NCBI GenBank assembly: GCA_030618945.1
Contig: JAUXCI010000003.1
Location: forward strand, 1-27,976
DNA length: 27,976 nucleotides
Source: Flavobacteriaceae bacterium
Lineage (GTDB): Bacteria > Bacteroidota > Bacteroidia > Flavobacteriales > Flavobacteriaceae
Reading direction: 5' to 3'
Positions 1-5,940 of this stretch are shown here, piece after piece; position 1 is the first letter of the stretch, and each line of letters starts with the position of its first letter. The translations under genes and the position numbers were made by a program. Under the pieces are notes generated by a model, which made no database searches, was not told the DNA's origin, and was given only the letters and a program-made list of their open reading frames with translations.

Positions 1-86
1 ATCTTGAGATATTCTTTAACAAGGGTAAAGGTTTTTCCACTTCCTGCTGAAGCGTTATATACTTTAAATGTAGAAGGCTGAGGCAC
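1..86 (-). CDS. UvrD/AddA-like helicase, N-terminal fragment (runs off left edge)
   Basis: Reading leftward, a GTG codon at 86-84 opens a frame starting M-P-Q-P-S-T-F-K-V-Y-N and then ASAGSGKTFTLVKEYLK. This is the Walker A (motif I) region of superfamily 1 UvrD/Rep/AddA-type helicases, which in Bacteroidota often begin with a short F-x-V-Y-N-A-S-A-G-S-G-K-T segment. Only about 28 residues are inside the window. No ATG lies in frame between the preceding stop at 143-141 (the stop of the feoB permease gene) and the Walker motif, so GTG is the best visible start. The gene follows feoB on the same strand after 54 bases. A role in DNA repair or recombination is inferred from the motif alone; another P-loop ATPase is possible. 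Confidence 0.68.
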   Translation of the reverse strand, partial: MPQPSTFKVYNASAGSGKTFTLVKEYLK

Positions 87-140
87 TGTGATGATTTTTA
101 ATAAAAGTAATAAAAAAAGGTAAAAAAGGTCTATATTTTT

Positions 141-1559
141 TTAAACAAATATTCTCCATACTTGAGCTACCAAAAATGTAATCACAAATCCCATTATCAC
201 AGGAAGTATGGAAGCTACAACCGTCCATTTTACACTTTTAGTCTCCTTGTAAATCGTATAGATAGTCGTACTGCAAGGATTGTGTAATAGACTGAACAAC
301 ATAAGATTTATAGCCGTCAAGAGCGTCCATCCACCAGCTTTTAAAATTGATGCGGTATCTGAAACAGAATCCAATTCAAACATTACTCCGGCACCTTCTC
401 CTCCGGCTATACCAGTCACCAAAACTGTAAGCATCAAAATGGTTGGGATCACAATTTCATTGGCTGGTATGGCTACAATATAAGCTACCAAAATAACGCC
501 ATTTAGTCCTAATAAAAAGCCAAAGCTGTCCAAGGAATTAATGGTCCATCCGGCGATGCTGTCATTACCTATATAGATATTGGAAATAAGCCAGATCAAG
601 GCTCCCGCAGGAGCAGCAAATAATATGGCCCTCCATAAAACAATTAAGGTACGGTCAATGATTGATGTATAAACCGTTTTCCAAAATCTGGGGGGTCTGT
701 AGGGCGGTAATTCCAGATTGAAAGTAGAAACTTCACCTTTAAGTACGGTTTTAGAAAGTCCCCAGGAAACCAGAAACATAAACGCGATACCCAGGATCGC
801 TATCCCTATAACGGCCAGCAATGAAGCGAGACTGGAGAATGAATCAGGAACCACGGCTCCGATAAAAATAGTCGCTATAAGAATTTGTGTGGGCCAACGA
901 CCATTGCAAAGCGAAAAATTATTGGTGATAATTGCTATCAGACGCTCTCTTGGGCTATCAATAATTCTGGTGGCAACTACTCCTGCGGCGTTACAACCAA
1001 AACCCATGCTCATTGTCAGTGCTTGTTTTCCATGGGCGCCTGATTTCCTAAACATTTCGTCCATATTAAAAGCCACTCGTGGTAAGTATCCGAAGTCTTC
1101 CAATAAAGTGAACATAGGAAAGAATATGGCCATAGGAGGCAACATTACAGCAATAACCCATGCTACTGCCAGGTATACTCCATCGATAATAAACCCGTCG
1201 AGCCACCAAGGCATTCCAATAAGGGCTGCCATTTGCTTTAAAATAGGATGAAACTTGTCAAGCAACAACTCAGCCAGCATGGCAGAAGGATAATTGGCTC
1301 CTTCAATAGTCAGCCATAGTACCACCCCTAGAATTAAGAACATAATTGGAAAACCCCAAGTGCTACTGGTAACAATTTGATCTATTTTTCTGTCAAGGCG
1401 AAATTTTTTCTCGCCTGATGGAGTGCTAACCGAACTTTTCGCAATTTCAGATGCGTCTGCATAAATACCTTCCGCCAAATTATCGTGAAAATCTTCACCA
1501 ATCTTCCATCTTAAATCATTGGTGAGCATTAATATTCTATCTATGGCTTTGTTTTCCAT
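141..1559 (-). CDS. feoB: FeoB membrane permease part (split FeoB, C-terminal half)
   Basis: This 472-residue protein corresponds to the membrane part of the ferrous iron transporter FeoB without its GTPase domain. The first 60 residues resemble the helical linker that follows the G domain in normal FeoB, ending in the typical K-I-D-x-I-(V/L)-T segment. About eight to ten hydrophobic membrane segments follow. The conserved permease cysteines are present: GFGCNAAG (C189), NFSLCNG (C218) and HNPCSTT (C429). These belong to the two Gate/nucleoside-recognition-like halves that form the Fe(II) path. The start ATG lies one base after the stop of the GTPase gene (TAG-T-ATG), and an AGGAGA sits 11 bases upstream. 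Together the two genes encode 726 residues, close to one ordinary FeoB, so this is a split gene rather than a paralogue. Transport of Fe(II) across the inner membrane is inferred from the family. Confidence 0.9.
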   Translation of the reverse strand: MENKAIDRILMLTNDLRWKIGEDFHDNLAEGIYADASEIAKSSVSTPSGEKKFRLDRKIDQIVTSSTWGFPIMFLILGVVLWLTIEGANYPSAMLAELLLDKFHPILKQMAALIGMPWWLDGFIIDGVYLAVAWVIAVMLPPMAIFFPMFTLLEDFGYLPRVAFNMDEMFRKSGAHGKQALTMSMGFGCNAAGVVATRIIDSPRERLIAIITNNFSLCNGRWPTQILIATIFIGAVVPDSFSSLASLLAVIGIAILGIAFMFLVSWGLSKTVLKGEVSTFNLELPPYRPPRFWKTVYTSIIDRTLIVLWRAILFAAPAGALIWLISNIYIGNDSIAGWTINSLDSFGFLLGLNGVILVAYIVAIPANEIVIPTILMLTVLVTGIAGGEGAGVMFELDSVSDTASILKAGGWTLLTAINLMLFSLLHNPCSTTIYTIYKETKSVKWTVVASILPVIMGFVITFLVAQVWRIFV

Positions 1560-1560
1560 A

Positions 1561-2325
1561 CTAAACTAATTCTCCTGATTTTAAGGCTTCAATTATTCTA
1601 CCATCTCCTTCCAGTAACCTAAGAGCAATCCATCTACTATTTGGGATTTCAGGAAACTCTGATTCTATTTCTGTACTCAATTTAGTCACTGCTTTCAAGA
1701 TCTTTTTGGGTACATTTTTTATCTTTCGAGGTTTACAGACTATTTTTCCGGAAGCAATCTCGTCAATGGTTTGAATCAACTCCGGAATGCCTTGTTGGTA
1801 TCTTGCACTCGTTGGTACCACCGGAATACCGAGTTCCTTCGACAGTGTTCTAAGGTCTATGACAATGCCATTTCGTTTTGCTTCATCCATTAAATTCAAG
1901 CACAAAACGGCTTTATCGGTAATTTCAAGAATTTGCAAGACCAGATTTAAGTTTCTTTCCAAACGACCTGCATCTGCAACAATAATCGTTACATCGGGCT
2001 TGCCAAAAAGAATAAAATTTCTCGCAACCTCCTCATCTTCAGAAGTGGACAACAAGGAGTAAGTTCCCGGCAAATCCACTAATTTATATTTTTTATCCGC
2101 ATACTCATAGGCTCCTTCTGCCCGACTGACGGTTTTTCCAGGCCAGTTTCCCGTATGTTGCCTCAGTCCTGTCAAAGCATTAAAAACAGTACTTTTTCCA
2201 GTATTTGGGTTGCCCGCTATGGCTATAACATAATCAGTATCATTAACATGAACACCTAATTTTTTTAAGCTTGCTGAATTATAGTGCGCACATGAATCAC
2301 ATGCGCTATCCGCCATTTTCTCCAT
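1561..2325 (-). CDS. feoB: FeoB GTPase domain as a separate protein (split FeoB, N-terminal half)
   Basis: This 254-residue soluble protein is the G domain plus part of the GDI-like helical domain of FeoB. Visible GTPase motifs are G1 GNPNTGKS (38-45), the G2 threonine in PGKTV (T65), G3 DLPG (84-87), G4 NLMD (144-147) and G5 near TSARYQQG (172-179). The C-terminal [11 protein letters not shown] stretch is typical of the linker domain, and the protein stops at GELV, where an ordinary FeoB would continue to the membrane part. The N terminus carries a CDSC motif (C9, C12) before the G domain. The gene starts 3 bases after the DtxR-FeoA gene and ends 1 base before the permease gene. It presumably powers or gates the permease encoded next door. 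A frameshift in an originally single gene is the alternative explanation. Confidence 0.9.
   Translation of the reverse strand: MEKMADSACDSCAHYNSASLKKLGVHVNDTDYVIAIAGNPNTGKSTVFNALTGLRQHTGNWPGKTVSRAEGAYEYADKKYKLVDLPGTYSLLSTSEDEEVARNFILFGKPDVTIIVADAGRLERNLNLVLQILEITDKAVLCLNLMDEAKRNGIVIDLRTLSKELGIPVVPTSARYQQGIPELIQTIDEIASGKIVCKPRKIKNVPKKILKAVTKLSTEIESEFPEIPNSRWIALRLLEGDGRIIEALKSGELV
1571..1576 (-). promoter_or_regulatory. Shine-Dalgarno-like AGGAGA for the FeoB permease start
   Basis: The minus strand reads AGGAGA here, inside the last codons of the GTPase gene, 11 bases before the ATG at 1559. It supports independent initiation, or reinitiation after the TAG stop, of the permease gene. Spacing is slightly long, and Bacteroidota rely little on such sites, so the weight of this evidence is moderate. 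Confidence 0.45.
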
Positions 2326-2328
2326 TAT

Positions 2329-3351
2329 TTAGATTTTATTAATGAGTATTTTTGAATCCTGATCATTTCTCAGTGCTATACTGCTGCCCTTAACTTCGTA
2401 AGCAACCGGATTTCCCAAAGGACTATTCAAATCAATTTTGATCTCGGTGCCCGCTACAAATCCCAGATCTAAAAGACGCCTTCTGTTCTCTCCCCTGCAC
2501 TCCTTTGAAATTCCAACAATTTTGGCCAATTCGTCCGTTTTGAGACTTGATAATCTGACTGAATGGTCATCTTCATCCACTTCTTTTTTTAGCACCTCCA
2601 CCGTTATATTTGCGGCAACAACAGGAGCCAGAACAAACTCCTCTCCTTCTGAATAAAAAACAATTCTTTCACTGTTTTTTTCCTCAATTCGAATAAGAGA
2701 GCCTATATGGATTTGTTCAGCCAAAATCTGCTTATAGATAACGTCCGGTTCATCCTCAATATGAACTATTCTGCCCATAGTTTCAACAGGTAATAATGAT
2801 AATGCTACTCCTACAATCTCTTTAACTTTACCTTGGGTGTTTGGAATGGGGTCACCATGAGGATCATACATAGGGTTACCCAACTCGTTTGCTAAAATAT
2901 TTGTTTCTTCATGGCTGAGCTGGTGTTCCATTTCTTCTGCTCTGTCATGCCATTCTATTTTATCGAAACCTGTTTTTTCTGCGAGATATTTTTCCCATAA
3001 TCTATGGACCCTTATAATTCTAAGCGCATATTGCCTGCCTTCCTTGGTTAGTTTAACTAAATCACCTTCAAAGTCAATCAATTCATTCACCGCCATTTTA
3101 TGAACGGCATCTATGATCAGGCTATCCTTTGTTTTTAGCGAATTTGTAAGTGTGATGATATCAGTTTCGGTCCCATAACTTTCCAAACGATATAGTTGTT
3201 TAAGAATATCCTCCATGATCGTTTTTTCATTCGATATCCAATTATTCTTAATGAGCCAATACCATCCCTTTACCGGTCTGAAGAAGGTAAAGCCCAAAAA
3301 AACAAAGCCTGCAAATATTAATAGGGCTATTATAGGGTTATATGAACTCAT
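2329..3351 (-). CDS. Membrane-anchored DtxR/MntR-like protein fused to a FeoA domain
   Basis: A 340-residue three-part protein. Residues about 7-24 form one hydrophobic segment followed by basic residues (R25, K28, K35), predicting a cytoplasmic C-terminal part. Residues about 44-150 resemble the winged-helix and dimerisation regions of the DtxR/MntR family, with LTKEGRQYAL, RVHRLWE (H116) and AEEMEH (E139, E142, H143), which match metal-binding positions of MntR. Residues about 160-170 hold the family motif DPHGDPIP. An SH3-like region follows (about 185-255). Residues about 266-340 are a FeoA domain, recognised by RRRLLDLGFVAGTEI and SPLGNPVAYEV. The HTH region is poorly conserved compared with its neighbour's P-S-S-V-T-D, so DNA binding is uncertain. 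Its ATG overlaps the upstream regulator's stop (ATGA), and the FeoB GTPase gene starts 3 bases downstream. I infer that it supplies FeoA to the split FeoB and senses metal at the membrane. Confidence 0.82.
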   Translation of the reverse strand: MSSYNPIIALLIFAGFVFLGFTFFRPVKGWYWLIKNNWISNEKTIMEDILKQLYRLESYGTETDIITLTNSLKTKDSLIIDAVHKMAVNELIDFEGDLVKLTKEGRQYALRIIRVHRLWEKYLAEKTGFDKIEWHDRAEEMEHQLSHEETNILANELGNPMYDPHGDPIPNTQGKVKEIVGVALSLLPVETMGRIVHIEDEPDVIYKQILAEQIHIGSLIRIEEKNSERIVFYSEGEEFVLAPVVAANITVEVLKKEVDEDDHSVRLSSLKTDELAKIVGISKECRGENRRRLLDLGFVAGTEIKIDLNSPLGNPVAYEVKGSSIALRNDQDSKILINKI

Positions 3352-4007
3352 TTTACATTCTTTAATAAAAGGTTCTCAGCAACGTTATTGGTTATAACCA
3401 AACGATGCGTTTTTGTTTCAATATGATATGAATTATCATAAGGTTCAATGTCAATCACTTTTAGCTTATCACCCAAGGCAAGGTTTTTCTTGTTTAAATA
3501 CCTTAAAAAAGTTTCAGAAGAATCTTTAACCGCCACCAGAGTTCCCGTTGATCCCAGTTTCATATCAATGATACTCGTCGATTGATTCTTAATGATACGC
3601 CCCTGTTCATCCGGGATTGGATCACCATGAGGGTCCAATTTTGGGAATCTCAGAAAGGCATCTAGTTTATTGATGAGCAGCTCTGATTTAACGTGTTCCA
3701 GCTGTTCTGCAATTTCATGAACCTCATCCCAGTTAAAATTCAATTTTTGTACCAGAAAGCATTCCCACAACCTGTGCTTCCTAATTACTTTTAAGGCCGT
3801 TAATCGTCCTGTTTCCGTCAGTTTAACCCCTTGATACTTTTTGTATAAGACTAAATCTTTGATTGCCAATTTCTTAAGCATATCTGTTACCGAAGAAGGT
3901 TTGGTCTTTGTTTTACCCGCAATAAGATTGGTGCTTACATCATCCCCAAAATCCTTTTCTAAAACATAAATCGTCTTTAAATAGTTCTCTTCGGCTTGTG
4001 AATACAT
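3348..4007 (-). CDS. DtxR/MntR-family metal-dependent transcriptional regulator
   Basis: From the ATG at 4007 this is a 219-residue regulator. A winged helix occupies about residues 4-70, with the canonical recognition-helix segment PSSVTDMLKKL, followed by the wing YQGVKLTETG. The metal and dimerisation region has RKHRLWE (H78) and AEQLEH (E101, E104, H105), matching MntR/DtxR metal ligands. DPHGDPIP follows at about 125-132, and residues about 150-219 look like an SH3/FeoA-like C-terminal domain. An in-frame TTG lies at 4022 but forms part of a -7 promoter box, so the ATG is preferred. The gene heads the feo operon. It probably represses the operon when Fe(II) or Mn(II) is plentiful, acting at the palindromes at 4036-4065; that control is inferred. 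Whether Fe or Mn is the true effector cannot be told from the sequence. Confidence 0.88.
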   Translation of the reverse strand: MYSQAEENYLKTIYVLEKDFGDDVSTNLIAGKTKTKPSSVTDMLKKLAIKDLVLYKKYQGVKLTETGRLTALKVIRKHRLWECFLVQKLNFNWDEVHEIAEQLEHVKSELLINKLDAFLRFPKLDPHGDPIPDEQGRIIKNQSTSIIDMKLGSTGTLVAVKDSSETFLRYLNKKNLALGDKLKVIDIEPYDNSYHIETKTHRLVITNNVAENLLLKNVK

Positions 4008-4019
4008 TACTTTTTTTGG

Positions 4020-4027
4020 CAAATATA
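4020..4027 (-). promoter_or_regulatory. -7 promoter box TATATTTG of the feo operon
   Basis: The minus strand reads TATATTTG, an exact match to the Bacteroidota -7 consensus TAnnTTTG, 12 bases before the ATG at 4007. The resulting leader would be very short. I could not find a convincing -33 element; that region is occupied by palindromes. Confidence 0.6.
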
Positions 4028-4035
4028 AATATTAT

Positions 4036-4051
4036 TTTAGATATGTCTAAA
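4036..4051. promoter_or_regulatory. Candidate DtxR-family operator, inverted repeat TTTAGA-4-TCTAAA
   Basis: TTTAGATATGTCTAAA has perfect 6-base arms around a 4-base centre. It lies 8 bases upstream of the -7 box of the feo operon, where a bound repressor would block RNA polymerase. The general form (TTAGA..TCTAA) resembles operators of DtxR-family regulators. Assignment to the adjacent regulator is inference. Confidence 0.55.
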
Positions 4052-4065
4052 TTTTAGCTAAAATT
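4050..4065. promoter_or_regulatory. Perfect 16-base palindrome, second candidate operator
   Basis: AATTTTAGCTAAAATT equals its own reverse complement. It overlaps the neighbouring inverted repeat by two bases and lies between it and the -7-like box of the divergent serine hydrolase. Two adjacent palindromes suggest tandem binding of a dimeric regulator or control in both directions. AT-rich background makes chance palindromes likelier, which lowers certainty. Confidence 0.5.
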
Positions 4066-4073
4066 AAATATTT

Positions 4074-4081
4074 TATCTTTA
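4074..4081 (+). promoter_or_regulatory. -7-like box TATCTTTA before the serine hydrolase
   Basis: TATCTTTA differs from the Bacteroidota consensus TAnnTTTG only in the last base and lies 23 bases before the ATG at 4105, a usual distance. The palindrome at 4050-4065 covers the upstream half of this promoter. Confidence 0.4.
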
Positions 4082-4104
4082 CAATTCATCTATCAATCTT
4101 AATA

Positions 4105-5370
4105 ATGACTAAAACATTCTTCTCCCTAGTATTTTTTATGTTTCTTAATGCCTTCCTATTTGGCCAAAGTGCCGCTTATGATGTATCTACAGGAAGCAGT
4201 CTTACAGTAATTGACAATTATTTAACTGAAAATATTGAAAAGGGTATTATTTCTGGAGGTGTATTCCTGGTTGCAGAAAAGGGGAAAATAAAATATTTCA
4301 AAAGTTTTGGTTTTGATGACCAGTCAATTGATAAGCACTATAAAAACGACAATATTTTTCGGATTGCCTCAATGACCAAGAGCCTCACCATTGTGAGTAT
4401 TTTACAATTGATGGAAAAGGGAAAATTAGACCTTGATGATCCAGTATCTAACTACATTCCTTCATTTAAAAAAACAATGGTTTTAGATCACTTTAATAGC
4501 AGTGATTCTACATATACAACTGTAAAACAAAAAAAAGAAATATCCATAAGGAACTTATTGACTCATACATCAGGCATTTACTATGGGGGTTTTGAATCTG
4601 ATAATTTAAGGGCTATTTATATAAAAAATGATCTTATGGGCTTCGGCTTATCAAGTGATAAATGGACCACAGAACAGATGGTGGATAAAATCGCTGCAGC
4701 TCCTCTGGCTTTTCAGCCGGGTTCTGAATGGAAATATGGATTAAACATGGAGGTTTTGGGCAGAATTATTGAAGTTGTTTCTAAAAGTAATCTCGATGTT
4801 TATTTTAAGAACTACATCATTGAACCCTTAGGAATGACCGACACTTATTTCTATATCCCAAAGGAAAAACAAGAACGTCTTGTAAAAATGCACGCTTCAG
4901 ATACTGTGCAAAACGTAGTTGACAGTCCATTTTTTAATTACCCCTATATGCTTGGTAATAATCACTTTGCAGGAGGAGGAGGTTTGAGCTCAACTACGCT
5001 TGACTATGCTGTTTTTTGCATGGCATTAGCCAACAATGGTTCTTTCAATAAAAATCGCATCTTAAAAAAGAAATCTGTAAAACTTCTTTCCAAAATACAA
5101 TTTGCTGATTTGGACAAAGACAATAAAGGCTTCCAAAGCGATCTAGATGAGATGGGATTCGGGCTCGGTTATTGGGTGCTTAAAAAAGAGAATATGAGCT
5201 TTTCCCCGCTTAGTGAAGGGTCATATGGATGGGCAGGGTATTTCAATACCAAATATTATATTGATCCGAAAAAAGATATAGTAATAGTTGGGATGACACA
5301 AATGATTCCTATTGATCAGCACTCTTTTTGGCAAGAGCTTAACCAGACGATTTATAAAGCTATCGACTAA
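4105..5370 (+). CDS. Secreted serine hydrolase, beta-lactamase/PBP-like fold
   Basis: A 421-residue protein with an N-terminal signal peptide (hydrophobic stretch about residues 5-20, ending FGQSA). The body matches the class C beta-lactamase/serine hydrolase superfamily. The nucleophile motif SMTK is at 89-92, the second-motif tyrosine is Y211 in WKYGLNMEVLG, and the third motif is the GWAG stretch at 375-378 in place of the K-T-G of classical enzymes. Other family marks are LLTHTSG (151-157), PLGMTDT (241-247) and a glycine-rich GGGGLSST. The YxN motif of true beta-lactamases is not intact, so an esterase, peptidase or D-aminopeptidase-like role is more likely than antibiotic resistance. 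It is divergent from the feo operon and shares its regulatory gap. Its 3' end converges on the TerB-like gene with 8 bases between. The substrate is unknown. Confidence 0.85.
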   Translation: MTKTFFSLVFFMFLNAFLFGQSAAYDVSTGSSLTVIDNYLTENIEKGIISGGVFLVAEKGKIKYFKSFGFDDQSIDKHYKNDNIFRIASMTKSLTIVSILQLMEKGKLDLDDPVSNYIPSFKKTMVLDHFNSSDSTYTTVKQKKEISIRNLLTHTSGIYYGGFESDNLRAIYIKNDLMGFGLSSDKWTTEQMVDKIAAAPLAFQPGSEWKYGLNMEVLGRIIEVVSKSNLDVYFKNYIIEPLGMTDTYFYIPKEKQERLVKMHASDTVQNVVDSPFFNYPYMLGNNHFAGGGGLSSTTLDYAVFCMALANNGSFNKNRILKKKSVKLLSKIQFADLDKDNKGFQSDLDEMGFGLGYWVLKKENMSFSPLSEGSYGWAGYFNTKYYIDPKKDIVIVGMTQMIPIDQHSFWQELNQTIYKAID

Positions 5371-5378
5371 AATTTTAA

Positions 5379-5816
5379 CTACTTCATTTTAAGCAACCTA
5401 AGTATTTCATCTGAAAAGTCTTCCACAGAGACTTGATTGACGTCTATTTCGATGGAACGATCAACAACCATGTCTACTCTATTTAAAGGGAAGGCTAAGC
5501 CAGTAGTTATTCTCCTAAGCATTGATACTTCTTCCTTTTCAATGTGATGGTCCGCCATAACCATAGTTACCAAATCATATAATCTTTCTATTCTTTCCAG
5601 GCAATCCAAATGCGCTATGGTAGGCACTTTTTCAGGGCTTCTAAGAATTTCTCTAAATTTCTCGTCAGAGATATTATACTTATGAGATACTTTGGCCAGG
5701 AATTCAATTTCTTCAGTCGCAATCTTGTTATCTGATTTAGCGATTCTCACAATATTTGCAAAATGGCTAATATTTCTCTTTTGCTCAAGGCTTAAATATA
5801 AATCTGAAATACCCAT
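5379..5816 (-). CDS. TerB-like (tellurite-resistance-family fold) protein
   Basis: Starting at the ATG at 5816 this is a 145-residue protein beginning MGISDLYLSLEQKRN. It is all-helical, with the two-repeat pattern of TerB-like proteins: IVRIAKSDNKIATEEIEFL early and VMADHHIEKEEVSMLRRI later, each an acidic A-x-x-D-x-x-(I/V)-x-x-E-E type motif that in the family may bind metal. Close relatives are common in Flavobacteriia as stand-alone genes. An earlier in-frame start at 5885 is rejected because a strong -7 box (5848-5841) lies between the two starts. The gene is divergent from mfd and convergent with the serine hydrolase. The cellular role is unknown; tellurite resistance should not be assumed from the family name. 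Confidence 0.78.
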   Translation of the reverse strand: MGISDLYLSLEQKRNISHFANIVRIAKSDNKIATEEIEFLAKVSHKYNISDEKFREILRSPEKVPTIAHLDCLERIERLYDLVTMVMADHHIEKEEVSMLRRITTGLAFPLNRVDMVVDRSIEIDVNQVSVEDFSDEILRLLKMK

Positions 5817-5840
5817 AATGTATAGATTTTTGATTTCTAT

Positions 5841-5848
5841 CAAAGATA
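5841..5848 (-). promoter_or_regulatory. -7 promoter box TATCTTTG of the TerB-like gene
   Basis: The minus strand reads TATCTTTG, an exact TAnnTTTG match, 24 bases upstream of the ATG at 5816. It decides the start codon of the TerB-like gene, since the earlier in-frame start lies upstream of this promoter. Confidence 0.6.
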
Positions 5849-5915
5849 CAAAACATTGCCATATGATAATTCTCAAACTCTCCAAAATTGATTTAGGAAA
5901 TTAATCCTATCCGCT

Positions 5916-5923
5916 TATCTTTG
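5916..5923 (+). promoter_or_regulatory. -7 promoter box TATCTTTG of mfd
   Basis: An exact TAnnTTTG match 17 bases before the TTG start of mfd. It mirrors the box of the divergent TerB-like gene, so the two promoters lie back to back in a 124-base gap. No clear -33 element is visible at usual spacing. Confidence 0.6.
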
Positions 5924-5940
5924 CTGAAAAATAAAACAAC

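Noticed and set aside
718..1251. 177-codon open frame on the plus strand
   Set aside because: It is antisense to the FeoB permease gene, and its product has low-complexity composition with no recognisable domain.
4008..4022. TTG start five codons upstream for the DtxR-family regulator
   Set aside because: The TTG is the end of the TATATTTG promoter box, and an ATG follows at 4007 at the usual family start.
4105..5370. Antibiotic-resistance beta-lactamase
   Set aside because: The fold and SxxK are present but the YxN and K-T-G motifs are not those of class C beta-lactamases; a general serine hydrolase is the safer call.
5817..5885. Extended N terminus of the TerB-like protein
   Set aside because: A strong -7 box at 5848-5841 lies inside it, and family members begin at the M-x-I-S-D-L-Y motif.
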